DNA of 64,000 nucleotides from Nymphaea colorata (Eukaryota; Streptophyta; Magnoliopsida; Nymphaeales; Nymphaeaceae): assembly GCF_008831285.2 (NCBI RefSeq), contig NC_045138.2:41905115-41969114 (forward strand), written 5' to 3'. The notes beneath the pieces were generated by a model that had not been told where the DNA came from, did not search any database, and saw nothing but the letters and a program-made list of their open reading frames with translations. Both the position numbers and the translations under genes were made by a program. Shown piece after piece: positions 11,901 through 23,175 of this stretch (the stretch's first letter is position 1; each line of letters starts with the position of its first letter).

Positions 11901-13195
11901 TCACTCAGCAGTATGGGGAAAATTATGATAAGACTTTCAGTCCAGTCATCAAGATGGGAACGATCCGTGTTATCATCTCTCTTGCAGTCTCACATGGATG
12001 AACTTTATATCAGTTGGATGTTGAAAATGCTTTCCTTCATGGCTTTCTAAAGGAAGAGGTATATATAGAACAACCCCCAGGTTATGCTACCAATGATCCA
12101 ACTCAGTGGGTGTGCAAATTACAAAAATCATTGTATGGGCTTAAGCAAGCATCTCGCTCATGATTCGATAGATTTTCTCTTCATATACAGCAAGCTGATT
12201 TTCTCCGAAGTTCACTTGATCATTCCTTATTCATATATCATGCGGGTGAAGTTACCACTTGGCTACTCATATATGTAGATGACATAGTTCTTACTGGAAA
12301 TTCTTCATGTCATATATCTCATGTGAAGGAGGTATTGAAACAAGAATTTAAGATGAAGGATCTCGACGAACTACGGTATTTCTTAGGTGTTGAGCTTGAC
12401 AGAAAAGGTGACACATTAACTCTTACGCAGCATAAATATACTCTTGATATTCTGGATAGAGCAGGTATGACAAATTGCAAGCCCATAAATACTCCTAGTG
12501 TTCTCAACACAAAATTGAATGTCTTTGATGGGAGTGATGTATACTCAAATCCTAGTTTCTATCGGAGTATAGTTGGCATGCTACAACATCTCACCTTTAC
12601 ACAACCAGACATAGTATATGCAGTGAATCAAGTATCTCAGTTTATGCATGCAGCCACAGAAGGGCATATGAATGCTACCAAACACATTTTGCGTTACCTT
12701 AAGGCTACTCTTGGGGATGGACTCGTTTACACAAGACAGTCAACTATTTTGAATGGACATAACATTTCCACCTACACTGATGCAGATTGGGCAGGTGACC
12801 CAGACAATAGACGATCAGTTTCAGGTTATTGTCTCTTCCTTGATTCCAATCTTATTTGTTGGAGTAGCAGGAAACAACGTGCAGTTGTCAGATCCAGCAC
12901 TGAGGCAGAATATAGGGCAATGGCAGGCACAGCTGAAGCCTCATGATTATGTCATCTGCATGGGAAACTCTCCCTTCCCATTGCTCAATCATCTTTATTC
13001 TGTGACAACCAAAGTGCGACCAAGATTGCTTTCAATCATGTTCTACATAATCGCACTAAGCATATAGAGATTGATCAACACTTCATTCGTCAAAAGGTCG
13101 AGGAAACCGAGATTGTTCCTACTTATATAGCCACGTCTCAACAAGTGGTTGATCTTTTTACCAATGGGCTCACAGGGCACCGCAGAATGATAAGA
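8953..13195 (+). pseudogene. gag-pol pseudogene of copia B
   Basis: Gag starts at ATG 8953 (MDHHSRNSSILSSSF) and shifts frame near 9095. An in-frame TAG lies at 9489-9491. The zinc knuckle CFYCNKRGHVKSER has lost its last Cys (CGT at 9822-9824). A TAA at 9972-9974 precedes an intact protease DSG (9999-10007). Further stops lie near 10299 and 10314. The integrase (10320-11351) keeps YSDVWGP, FQCDGGGEF and ITERKH, so its DDE triad looks intact, but one zinc Cys is Tyr. The RT domain is broken by an 18 bp direct repeat at 11773-11818 that adds a frameshift and TAA, but keeps YVDD at 12272-12283. RNase H ends with KHIEIDQHFIRQKVEE. Confidence 0.92.
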
Positions 13196-13625
13196 AACCC
13201 CCAAAAAACAGTATTGCAGAAGTCGTGTTATAGCAATAAACAAAGAAACAGAAGAGCCCTCACCAAGTGTCAGTACCTGTCTATGTCATATTGCTTTTGT
13301 TCAAAAATAGCACAATTCATAGTGTCATATTATTGCTGCAAATTGAGAAGGTGATTTTCATGGTTTCATAGTTGGAGATGTGATAGAAGTTGTTGGACCT
13401 ATTGATGATTTCGCTTGGTTACAAAGATGAGAAAACAAGTCAACAAATGGAGCACCAGCAATTGCCAGTTCTAGTTGTGTATCATTTTCTTTATTACGCT
13501 GGCTTGTTATCATTCATGTGTATCTCTTTATTGCCTTGACCATTTTCATTTATAAATCAATACATTTCTGGAAATTGAAGAACAAGTTGTGCATGATCAA
13601 ACCTCATACACAACTTGAGGGGGGC

Positions 13626-13904
13626 TGTTAAGATTGTACAAATTGGATTGGGTTTACAGACCCGATCCATCTTGCCCATATACCCAAACATAATGGGCGG
13701 TGGCATACTTGTAAATACTTGTTGTTTTCTGTATTTCCTTGTAACATACATTAGGTTATATTAATGACAAGGAGGAAGGGCCACGGTTGCTGTCCTCCTT
13801 TCTTCTCTCTCTCTATTGCACGTGCAGTCACCTCCTCTTCTTCTCTTCTCGCATCTACAAAGGATTCAATCCAGTGGTTTGGCGTAATATCTCAAAATCT
13901 TACA
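13626..13904 (+). repeat. 3' LTR of copia B
   Basis: This 279 bp LTR is about 96% identical by eye to the 5' copy. It is followed directly by the AAAAG duplication. The 430 bp before it, after RNase H, shows no coding sequence. Confidence 0.94.
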
Positions 13905-13909
13905 AAAAG

Positions 13910-14531
13910 TGCATAATGTCAAAGTCAAAGCACATCTCTCAAAATTTGGGTTGTTGGCAACTGAATAGAGTTGCCAATATCTTGGGCACTTCTAGATATC
14001 TTGGATAAAAGTGCCAATGTATTGGAAACAAAATCTCTAGTTCATCACACATATCAAACTCCTTAGAGAAGGAGTTTCACATTTTGGGTATTTTAGATAT
14101 GAAGTATCTAGCTTGGACACGACCAAAGAAGCACCCAAGTTACACCAATGATGGCTCAAGACATAATTGTTTCTGTAAAAGTCAACTTCATGTCCTAAAG
14201 AGTACAGAGTTTTATAAAATACATTCACAATTAGAATTTACTTAAGGATAAACAGAAATGATTTCTTTCAAAACTTTTGAAGAATTAATAAAGTAAAAGC
14301 CTTAAAAATATAAAATCTTGGAAATACTTGAGAAGTTACGATTGTAAATTTTAAGAACCGCAATTTCAACAATGTCCGTCAATTTCTGACAGTGACTGAA
14401 CATTATTTATGCCGAACCGAAATTGGATAAAGATCAGAACTTATTCTTTGACCTTAAAATCAAATAATTTAAGAGAAAATAGAACTGACTTTCAAGTAAC
14501 TTGAAGTCTTGAAGTACTATATTGTACAAAC
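13910..14531 (-). other. Left-over part of PDI intron 3 next to exon 3
   Basis: This non-coding sequence follows copia B. A stretch at about 14124-14185 (AGCACCCAAG...AAAAGTCAAC) resembles 7715-7770 in element F. The region may therefore include more of F before the original intron sequence resumes near exon 3. Confidence 0.5.
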
Positions 14532-14645
14532 CTGTTGGAGAGCAAATTCTGTGATAGGCTTTACATCTCTTGCACCTTGATAATCAAGCGGTGGTTTGCC
14601 AGGAGAAAACACCTTGATTGTTGGAAAACCTTTAATTCCATACTC
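14532..14645 (-). CDS. P5-type protein disulfide isomerase, exon 3 (end of first thioredoxin domain)
   Basis: This 114 bp exon (38 codons, phase 0 at both ends) encodes EYGIKGFPTIKVFSPGKPPL and DYQGARDVKPITEFALQQ. It contains the conserved cis-proline region (GFPT) and the last helix of the first thioredoxin domain. The acceptor is TTGTAG before 14645 and the donor is CAACAG/GTTTGT after 14532. It joins exon 2 (HKSLAQ/EYGIKG) and exon 4 (FALQQ/VKLLL) without a frame change. The exon is isolated between two introns of more than 12 kb. Confidence 0.94.
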
Positions 14646-15432
14646 CTACAAGAATATACAATGATTAGCCAAAAGAAGGAATCATAAACAAAAAAATATT
14701 GGACTAATGTTATGTTATATGAATGAGAAATGAGCGAATGAAACTACCACTAAATCGTCTGTAAAACCAACATCCAGAAAATTACTAGCAATTCAACATT
14801 AAACTACAAAAAAGGAAAATCAGCATAATCAGATCAGAAAGGATCATAAATCGACATTAAGTACCCCATCGTACAGCAAAGAGAAAAGGAGGAGAAATCA
14901 AGATCCTTCAATATAGCTGATGTAGGTGTAATTGTGGTTGATCATCCATAAGATGGAAATCAAATGAATACATACACATATATCAATACATATATATTAA
15001 TATACATATAGACACGTATACCAATATACATATAGACATACTACACTTACACATGCGTATTGGCCTGCATCAGCTGATATGCATCATTTTGCCATCAAAC
15101 TGCAATGTAATGGGGCACCATGTGGCCATATGGACGCAATAAATAGTATATCAACTCATATCAAGTGCTACAGCCCAACTTTTGAAAATTTGATAAAATT
15201 TATTTAAGAAAAGTTAAAGTAAAGGAATAAGAAAATCTTATTTTAGTGATAGCTAACATATAACGGCCAATATGTGGCATCCTTTAGAGTTTCAATATGG
15301 GATGGCATCCACTTTTATACATCCCTACTACATAGTTACATACATACACAGACACATACACATGCACAACTACCAGTGATATTTTGAGAAAAGATTCAAT
15401 CAGAACACCCTATCTCCACTCTTCTGTATTTG

Positions 15433-15472
<40 letters not shown>

Positions 15473-15636
15473 TCTATGGATCATCTTCCTCCACGAGATG
15501 TTGGTGGCCAGCTCCCCCTATCAATCATCATCAATCACCAGCAGGTACAGATTTCCTTTTTGATATCTCTACAAACTCTCGGCGACTGTTGAGAGTTTCA
15601 CTTTCAGATTTCACCAACATAGGCTGAATTAATGGG
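14646..15636 (-). other. PDI intron 2, segment next to exon 3
   Basis: This is AT-rich intron sequence with a TATA/TACA-rich low-complexity block at about 14970-15045. No coding sequence is recognised. Confidence 0.6.
15434..15470. repeat. (TC)n microsatellite
   Basis: An uninterrupted run of about 18 TC units inside PDI intron 2. Confidence 0.9.
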
Positions 15637-15858
15637 AATATCTTCCAAAAGAATTACCTGGATTACCACCTGTTCGCGATGTCAAATTTGCTATTGAACT
15701 TACCCTGGGAGCTCAACCTATTGCTATCGCTCCTTACAGAATGACTTCAACTATGTTAAAAGAGTTGAAAGTTTAGTTGCAAGAGTTGGTGGAAAAGAAA
15801 TTTATTCCGCCTAACATGTCGCCATGGGGTGCTAAACTTAATCCTCACCATATGAAAT
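15637..15858 (+). mobile_element. Ty3/gypsy relic, left part (RT fragment fused to integrase C-terminus)
   Basis: The translation reads FPKELPGLPPVRDVKFAIEL, then IAPYRM...LKELKV with a stop and SPWGAK. This is the N-terminal RT segment of plant Ty3/gypsy polyproteins. It then jumps directly to LNPHHMK, which continues across the copia C insertion into FVERIG at 26947. About two thirds of pol (RT core, RNase H, most of integrase) was therefore deleted before copia C inserted at 15858. Confidence 0.82.
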
Positions 15859-16089
15859 TGTTGACGTGTTTTGGCATGAATGGGTCCGCGTCTGGACCCG
15901 ATCCGACCCAAAGTCCATGTTGAGTCCTATTTAAGTAAACTGTGTAACCCAAATTTAGAAGTGAATAAGAATTAAGAGAGATGGTGACCGGCAGCTAATG
16001 GGTGCGGGAATCATCTCCTATCATCGTGGTTCCTCGTGTTGGGGGTTTTCCACGTTATATTTGTGTTCGTGTGTTTTTTTTGTTCAACA
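15859..16089 (+). repeat. 5' LTR of copia C
   Basis: This 231 bp LTR runs from TGTTGACGTG to TGTTCAACA and is followed by TGGTATCAAAGC. It contains GGACCCGATCCGACCC, a motif similar in style to the LTR of related element D. Confidence 0.88.
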
Positions 16090-17761
16090 TGGTATCAAAG
16101 CTAGAAACAAACTTATAGACGTTGGAAACAAACTTAGCCTCGGAGATGGGGAACCCCTCTGTGAAGAAGCAAAGGGAAGATATCAACGTCTTGTTGGGAA
16201 GTTGATTGATCTTACTCTTATTAGACCTAATATTACCTTTATTGTGAATGTGATGAGTCAGTTTATACATGCATCCATGGATGTTCACTTAAAGACAATT
16301 AACATGATCTTATGTTACTTAAAGAGGAGTCTTGGCAAGATACCAAGAGATCCACCTCAAGTTACTGTATTTACTTGGGGGAAAATCTCATGGTGTGGAA
16401 GAGTAAGCTAAGTCACCAGGTTGCGTTTTTTTTGCACTCGCACCCGCGTCGACGCGACGCAGGTGCGACCTAGATTTGCACCAGCACAAGTCAAAGGTGA
16501 GTCGGCTGCAGTCAACCGCACCCGACTAAATAGTCATTTCTGGACGCGCACCCGAGTCACATCAAACGCAAGTCGGGTGCGGTCAAACGGCACCAAGTCT
16601 ATTTCGATCCAATTTTTGGGTTTTTTTTTGTTTTTTATTTTTAAGCAAATCGATAGGGCACAAGACTTTGTTCGCCCCTTGCCGCGGCTCTCTCTCTCTC
16701 TCCGCTGCGATTGTCTCTTCCACCGGCAGCTTCCTCTTCATTCGGTGACCGGCCTCCGCTGCTCCCATAGATTTCTACCTCCACCGATGGCATCATCTCC
16801 ATCTGTTGTCTGCTACTCTCTCCGATTTAGACAAACATACTTGTCTCTCCATCTGCTGCTTTTTCTCCATCTTCTTATTGATCGTGTCTCTTCGTCTGGT
16901 AAACTCTCTCTCTTACTCTTTGCAGCAGTGTGTCTTCGTCTGCTGATCGATCGTGTCTCTCCATTTTTTTCTTTTTATTATTTGATTCTGATATTGCGCT
17001 TCGATTTTGATTTCTCTTTGTTCTATCTCGTCTCTCTCTGCAGCAGGCAACATAGCTATGTATATATACTTGGCTTATGTGAACATCTAGCTTCTGTTTA
17101 ATTCTTTAAGCCAGAGTACTGTTTGTGAGCTCTTAAAATGTGTTAATGAAACCGCCAGTTGTTTTTTTCTTGCCAGAGTATTGTTCGTTAGCTTTTGTTT
17201 AATTCTTTAAGCCAGAGTACTGGTTTCAATTATGCTACATTGAGAAAAATTGTGGAGCATCCTCTCTACTGTTTCTTATTTCTTTTGTTTTATATTGATG
17301 AAGTGAATATTTATTCTCTTATTTCCTTTCGTTATAAATTAATAATAATAATAATAAATACTCTCGTCGCACCGCCGCACCTAAATTTTTTGAGATGTGT
17401 CGTGCCGGCACCTGCACCCCACACCTTCGTGACATAGGGAGTAAGAGATAAGACATTTGCTCTCGCTCCAATGCCGAGGCTGAATATAGAGTTGTGGCCA
17501 TGAGTTATTGTGGCTGAAAGTGCTATTGACTGACATCGGACTCAAAACTGAGGGTTCAATGAAGATGTATTGTGATAACAAGTCTGCTATCAACTTGGCC
17601 AATAATCCAATGTTACATGATAGAACGAAGCATGTGGAGATTGATTGTTCTTTCATTCAGGAGAGAATTGGTGCTAAAGAGCTTGTTCTGTCCTACATGA
17701 AGTCTGAAGATCAAATAGCTGATGTACTAACCAAGGCCTCGCTATCTACTTCATTTGAGAG
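16090..17761 (+). pseudogene. pol remnant of copia C (RT end and RNase H), split by H1
   Basis: Just after the primer-binding site the sequence enters the RT C-terminus (GNKLSLGDGEPLCEEAKGRY, VNVMSQFIHASMDVHLK). Gag, protease, integrase and most of RT are missing. The match to D breaks again at about 16336 (LGK, then ISWCGR), losing the DADW region of RNase H. After H1, RNase H resumes at 17446 (SNAEAEYRVV, YCDNKSAINL, TKHVEID) and runs to 17761, where copia D interrupts it. The last residues and purine tract continue at 22020-22073 (RNVLKLGMFDLYAQL). Confidence 0.87.
16408..17437. mobile_element. Non-autonomous hAT-like DNA transposon H1
   Basis: This 1030 bp element has ends CTAAGTCACCAGG and ...CGTGACATAG, which are inverted copies of each other (CTAAGTCACC against CTATGTCACG). 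It is flanked by an 8 bp duplication matching at 7 of 8 (AGAGTAAG / GGAGTAAG). The subterminal DNA is rich in GGGTGCG / CGCACCC motifs (16437-16590 and 17365-17430). An (AAT)n run at about 17340-17357 lies where H2 has its long (ATT)n. The motif TTAATTCTTTAAGCCAGAGT occurs twice (about 17099 and 17199). It interrupts RNase H of copia C. The reading frame at 16421-17101 has no recognisable domain. Confidence 0.8.
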
Positions 17762-18014
17762 TGTTGAAGTGTGTTAGACGGGTCTCGGGACCGGGTCCGG
17801 ATCCATACTCGATCCATCTTGTAGCCCTTGTTGGGCATTACTTAAGTCGTGTAACCCTAATCCTTATGGTTAATGAAATCTTAAGAGAGAGAGAGTCTGG
17901 CGGCTAGTGGGCAACCAGCTCTTCCTCATCCGTGGTTTTTTTCCTCTTGTTGAGGGTTTTTCCATGTTACATCGTGTTCCTCGTATTCTCTTTCTCTGTG
18001 CTCGTGTTTCTACA
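17762..18014 (+). repeat. 5' LTR of copia D
   Basis: This 253 bp LTR contains GGGTCTCGGGACCGGGTCC and ends TTTCTACA before the primer-binding site. It differs from the 3' copy by a 2 bp (GA)n change and a handful of substitutions. Confidence 0.94.
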
Positions 18015-18468
18015 TGGTATCAGAGCCCACGAGATTGGGATTTTTTTGTTGATCGTGGAGTTTTCTTCACCCGCCGCCGCTGCTGTCACCGTCGCCGCCG
18101 TGTCCGTTACCTTTCTGCTGCGTCGTCCGACGACGCAGCTGACACCGCCACCGGCGTCACCGCCCTTGCTACCGCGCCGTCAACCTGCTCCCTGACATCG
18201 CGCCCTGCTCCCTGCCGTCGTCCTTTGCGCCGTCGATATCGGCGCCCGACCTGCTCCCTGCTCCACCTGACCAGCAACGTCTTCCGCCGCCCGACCTGCG
18301 ACCTGGTGTTGCCTTTCCGTCTAGCGCTGCCTCTACTCCCTGCATCATTGTTTTCCTGCGGGATCTGCTGCAGAGTTCCAGCACCTCCGCTCACGCCAGT
18401 TGTTGCGTGCTCCCCATTGCCGCAGCTGCCCTTTGTCACTGTAGTAAAAATTTGGGTGTTCGATCGAC
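18015..18468 (+). other. GC-rich leader of copia D where gag should be
   Basis: This 454 bp segment from the primer-binding site to the protease is rich in CCGCCG, GCTGCC and CTGCTCCCTG repeats. No gag domain or zinc knuckle is seen in any frame. Copia gag normally takes about 1 kb here, so gag has been deleted or replaced. Confidence 0.75.
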
Positions 18469-21400
18469 GTGATGGCGGATTCCCCTATGGGAGAGTGGAT
18501 CATCGACAGTGGCGCTACTCACCACATGACCGGCGATCCTAAAGTCTTTCATGGGTATAAGCTTTCGTCAGGAAAGGAACGTGTTTCTCTTGCTGATGGT
18601 TCCTCTATCTCTGTGGCTGGGAAAGGGAGTCTCCCACTTTTGAACAAGTTTTTTGTCCACAATGCTCTACATGTTCCCCATCTTCCCTTGAACCTCTTGT
18701 CGGTTAGCAAGATTATGAAAGAGTTGAATTGCGAACTTATTTTTTCTGCTGATCGCTGTGTTATGCAGGACTTGGTGATAGGGAAGAGGATTGGGATTGG
18801 TCTGACTTCTGACGGGCTATATCGCTTACCTACGCGTACTGCTCAGGCTCTCATGACGGCAGTCAGTCAAGCAACGAAGAACAGAGAGGAGTCCCTTCAA
18901 TTGCTTCTACGGTGGCATGAGCGCCTTGGACACCTGCCTTTTGGAATTCTTAGACAGTTGTTTCCTGATTTATGTTCCAAGTTAGATATGACTATGGTGT
19001 TATGTGATGTCTGTCACCTGGCCAAACATGTTAGGGCTTCATATCCTTTGTCTAGCCATCGGTCTAATGAGGTATTTGCCATGATTCATTCTGATGTGTG
19101 GGGGCCTTCAGGGATTCCTTCTTATCATGGTTTTCAGTATTTTATCACCTTTATAGATGATTGTTCTCGTAACACTATTGTCTACTTGTTGAAAGACCGT
19201 AGTGAAGTTCCTACTGCCATAGAGACTTTCATTGCTTATGTGGAAACTCAATATGGAGCATATGTTAAGACCTTTCGATCTGACAATGCTCGTGAGTATA
19301 TGTGTCAGTCTGTTGATAGCTTCTTTTAAAAAAAGGGAATTGTTCATGAGACTTCCTGTAGTTATACTCTTCCTCAAAATGGAGTTGTTGAATGAAATAA
19401 TCATCAGTTATTGAATATGACTCGAGCTCTTCTTTTTCAACGTCATGTTCCAAAAAGGTATTGGGGGGATGCTGTATTGACCAGTGCGTATCTTATAAAC
19501 TGTTTGCCTAGTCGTGTGTTGAATGGGCAGACGCCTGACTCTATGTTACCGGGGAGTCGTGAACCTTTCTCTCTTCCACCAAGAGTCTTTGGCTGTGTTT
19601 GCTTTATTCACAATCATAGTCCTCACATTAAAAAGCTTGATCCAAGGTCTATTAAGGGCGTATTTCTAGGTTATTCTCCCACTCAAAAAGGGTATAAGTG
19701 TCGGGACCCTTCCACTGGTCGTGCCTATGTTACCAAAGATGTCACTTTCCTTGAACATGCTTCCTATTTTGGTGAGAATCCTCTTCAGGGGGAGAATTCT
19801 ATGTCAAAGGAAGAGTATTCTTCGAGTCAAGAAATTCTGTTTACAGATTTTTTAGACTATAGGCGTGAATCCATTGGTCCTTCTATTGAGGTGCTTGAAC
19901 AAGAGAAAAATGGAGAGTGTTCTACTGGGGCAGGAGAGGAATGCAATCGTCTGTTTGGGCAAGTTTACTCTAGACGAAGAGTCTGTACTGAGGAGATGAC
20001 AGGTGGTGAGAATTCTGCTCCCAATCCAGTTAGTCCTTCCCTGGATGACCCAAGTCGTGCTCAGAAGCAACCTGTTGAAGAAGAGATTCAGACTGTTATT
20101 GCAAGTGAAAAGCTTCCCATCGCCCTGCGAAAGGGTGTCAGGTCATGTACTCAACATCCTATTGGTAATTTTGTTTCAAAGTCTAGACTGAGCAAGGACT
20201 ACAAATGTTTTGTATCTTCTCTTTCGTTGGCTATGATTCCCAGGAATGTTGCTGAGGCTCAAAGTGATCCTAAGTGGACTTATGCAATGCAAGAAGAGAT
20301 GGAAGCCCTGAGAAGAAACATGACATGGGAAGTTATAAAGATTCCTGAGGCGGCTCACTTGGTTGGATCTAAGTGGGTCTACACCATCAAGTACAAACCA
20401 GATGGAAGTGTTGAAAGATACAAAGCTCGTCTTGTGGCCAAGGGGTTTAGTCAGAAATATGGGATTGATTATTTGGAGACCTTTGCTCCTGTTGCGAAGA
20501 TGAAGACTCTCAGAGTCATTATCTCCTTAGCTGTGATGAAGGAGTGGAAGATGTACCAACTTGATGTCAAGAACGCATTTCTCAATGGAGACCTTGAAGA
20601 GGAAGTATATATGTGTATGCCTCCTGGATATGGAAAATGTTGCAAGTTAAGGAAAGCTTTACATGGGCTCAAGCAATCTCCTCGAGCATAGTTTGAACGA
20701 CTTAGACTTGTCATGAGACAATGTGGATACCATCAAGGGAATGGAGATCATACACTCTTTGTGAAGAGAAATGAACAAAAGGTTACTATTTTGTTGGTAT
20801 ATGTTGATGATATGATTGTCACAGGTGATGATGAAGATGAAATAATTAAGTTAAAGAAACTGTTGGCGATCGAGTTTGATCTCAAGGACCTTGGTAAGTT
20901 GAAATATTTCCTTGGCATTGAAATTGCTAGGTCTGGGACTAGCCTCGTGCTAAATCAACGAAAGTACACCCTAGATTTGTTAAAGAAGACCGGGAAATTA
21001 GGGTGTAGACCAGCTTCTACTCCTCTAGATGCTGGCCATAAGCTAAGTCTTAGAGATGGGGAGCCTCTCTATGAAGAGGCCAAAAGAAGATATCAATGTC
21101 TTGTAGGGAAGTTGATTTATCTTACTCTCAGTAGACCTGATATTACCTTTGCTGTGAATGTGATGAGTCAGTTCATGCATGCTCCCATGGATGCCCACTT
21201 GAAGGCTGTTGACAGGATCTTGTGCTACTTGAAGAGAAATCCTGGCAAAGGTCTTTTGTATGTCAAGCAAGATACTCTTGGGATTGAAGGTTATTCAGAT
21301 GCAGACTGGGTAGGCTGTATTGACACTAGGAGGTCCACCTCTGGCTATTGTATCTATTTGGGAGGGAATCTCATAGTGTGGAGAAGTAAAAGGCAAGATG

Positions 21401-21774
21401 TGTGTTCTCGTTCCAGTGCTGAAGCATAATACAGAGCAGTGGCTATGGGAGTTTCAGAGCTTTTGTGGCTAAAAGTATTGTTGACGGATATTGGTATAAA
21501 GGTTGAAGAACCAATAAAGATGTATTGCGATAACAAGTCTGCAATCAACTTGGCCAACAACCCTGTGCTTCATGACAGAACAAAGCATGTTGAGATTGAC
21601 CGACATTTCATTCGAGAGAGAATTGATGTTAAAGAACTTGTACTTCCTTACATGAGATCTGAAGACCAAACAGTTGATGTTTTGACGAAAGCTCTATCTT
21701 CAACTTCATTCGAGAGAAATGTATCCAAGTTGGGCATGTTTGATATGTATGCCCAACTTGAGGGGGAGTGTTGA
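18469..21774 (+). pseudogene. pol pseudogene of copia D (one frame, four stops)
   Basis: A single frame runs from MADSPMGEW at 18469 to 21774 without any frameshift. It has the protease DSG at 18505-18513 (WIIDSGATHHMTG), gag-pre-integrase H/C residues (LRWHERLGH, CDVCHLAK), integrase IHSDVWGP and FRSDNAREY, RT with [20 protein letters not shown] and YVDD at 20800-20811, and RNase H with DADWVG, CDNKSAINL and TKHVEIDRHFIRERI. Four in-frame stops break it: TAA 19327, TGA 19393, TAG 20689 (in place of the Trp of PRAWFER) and TAA 21427. No gag precedes it. The intact frame with few stops fits recent decay. Confidence 0.93.
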
Positions 21775-22019
21775 AGTATGTTAGACGGGTCTCGGGACCG
21801 GGTCCGGATCCATACCCGATCCATCTTGTAGCCCTTGTTAGGCATTACTTAAGTCGTGTAACCCTAATCCTTATGGTTAATAAAATCTTAAGAGAGAGAG
21901 TCTGGCGGCTAGTGGGCAACCAGCTCCTCCTCATCCGTGGTTTTTTTCCTCTTGTTGAGGGTTTTTTCACGTTACATCGTGTTCCTCGTATTCTCTTTCT
22001 CTGTGCTCGTGTTTCTACA
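21769..22019 (+). repeat. 3' LTR of copia D
   Basis: This 251 bp LTR follows GAGGGGGAG and ends TTTCTACA just before the second GAGAG duplication. Confidence 0.94.
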
Positions 22020-22073
22020 GAGAGAAATGTACTCAAGTTGGGCATGTTTGACTTGTATGCTCAACTTGGGGAG

Positions 22074-22159
22074 TGTTGACGTGTTTTTGTATGAATGGGT
22101 TCGGGTCTGGACCCAATCCGACCCACAATCCATGTTGAGTCTTATTTAAGTAAACTATG
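22074..22159 (+). repeat. 3' LTR of copia C, first part
   Basis: This segment starts TGTTGACGTG after the purine tract CTTGGGGAG and matches the 5' LTR of C. Copia E interrupts it after CTATG (22155-22159), and the LTR continues at 26805. Confidence 0.88.
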
Positions 22160-22352
22160 TGTTGAATTAGAAGAGTTTATGTTTCTAGGTGGTTCTTTGC
22201 AATATTTAATAGTTAGAAGGTCTCTTTAAACATTCCTCTATTTTCTGTTGATGTATTTGTAAATCTCTCTTCAACCCTAATCTCTTTATTATGGAGATTA
22301 GGGTTAGTGAATGGAGTTACGTTTTCTCTCTCTAAGGCTGCCGGCTGTAACA
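22160..22352 (+). repeat. 5' LTR of copia E
   Basis: This 193 bp LTR runs from TGTTGAATTAG to GGCTGTAACA and is followed by the primer-binding site. About 3 of 193 positions differ from the 3' copy. Confidence 0.95.
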
Positions 22353-23035
22353 TGGTATCAAAGCCGGCGATCTCCACCCTTCTCCGCCGGCGGCTGTCGT
22401 GATTTTCCGGCGACCCCTTCTCCTCTTCCTCTCCCATCTCTTCCCACTTCTTCTCTTCCTCTATCCTTCCTTTCTCTCTTCTCTTTGTTGATCGAAAGAT
22501 AGTGAAGCAGCGTGAAAGGGGTACCTAATCACATGTGAAAGGTATCCCCAACGTGGATGCAGTGGAGCGTAAGCAACTGCGTGGGAGTTGCAGTGGAAAG
22601 TTGTAAGTCAGATTTAGCTTCGTGGATGAATAACAGCACATGGACTCCATTATTATTCAGATCTAGGCTCATGGGAAACGTAGCTACATGTGGATTCAAT
22701 TTTGATCTGGGCTCGTGGAAGATTAAATGCACGTGGACCATATTCTTATCATATTTTTGACGACTGTGGAAAAGTGGCTGCAAGTGGAGTAGCTGCACAT
22801 TGGGTATATTTTTTATCAGACATTCAATTGAATGTCTGTTTTATAATCTGGTGGACTGATTTGAACAACAAAGTTTTTTTTTATATGCATATGTGGATAC
22901 GTAGAAGCCTGGTGGACTGTTTTGAACAGCAAGTTCATATATTCCTGTTCATTTATTGATTGTTGTGATTGGTGGACTGATTTACTGAGCACCAAGTTCA
23001 CAGAAATTCTATTTAAGGACTGCTTTTGGTGCAAG

Positions 23036-23081
<46 letters not shown>

Positions 23082-23175
23082 CTGCCTAAGTTTTCTCAAG
23101 TTGATTGTTGCACGCTATACTCTTGATTGTATCATAGTGCAACCAAATTAAGATCACATTGTCAAGTCGTGCACT
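22353..23175 (+). other. Leader of copia E with short imperfect repeats, no gag
   Basis: No Gag domain is seen. Three imperfect copies of GGTGGACTGATTTGAACA-like sequence lie near 22850, 22910 and 22973. Two copies of an ACATG-TGGA...GATCT-GGCTC-TGGAA unit lie near 22637 and 22688. A (TA)n microsatellite lies at 23039-23079. Confidence 0.65.
23039..23079. repeat. (TA)n microsatellite in copia E
   Basis: About 20 uninterrupted TA units just upstream of the E coding region. Confidence 0.95.

Larger units (their letters stand above)
8338..13904 (+). mobile_element. Ty1/copia retrotransposon B, full length but inactivated
   Basis: This 5.6 kb copia element is related to A in its coding region but has a different LTR (TGTTAAGATT...TCTTACA). 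Its LTRs are 8338-8615 and 13626-13904. The primer-binding site TGGTATCAGAGC lies at 8616-8627, and a purine tract ACTTGAGGGGGGC precedes the 3' LTR. The target-site duplication AAAAG is perfect (8333-8337 and 13905-13909). LTR divergence is about 4% by eye. It sits in PDI intron 3, inside older element F. Confidence 0.95.
17762..22019 (+). mobile_element. Ty1/copia retrotransposon D, gag-less, nested in C
   Basis: The LTRs start TGTTGAAGT and end TTTCTACA (17762-18014 and 21769-22019). The primer-binding site TGGTATCAGAGC is at 18015-18026, and a purine tract GAGGGGGAG precedes the 3' LTR. The target-site duplication GAGAG is perfect (17757-17761 and 22020-22024), and RNase H of C resumes exactly after it. 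LTRs differ by about 3% by eye. The pol is closely similar to the C remnant, so D inserted into a member of its own lineage. Confidence 0.95.

Noticed and set aside
16421-17101. 226-codon open frame inside H1
   Set aside because: No domain, GC-rich start and TC-rich middle; it lies wholly inside a non-autonomous transposon.
18107-18439. 110-codon minus-strand frame rich in Arg and Gly
   Set aside because: Shadow of the GC-rich leader of copia D; composition explains the lack of stops.
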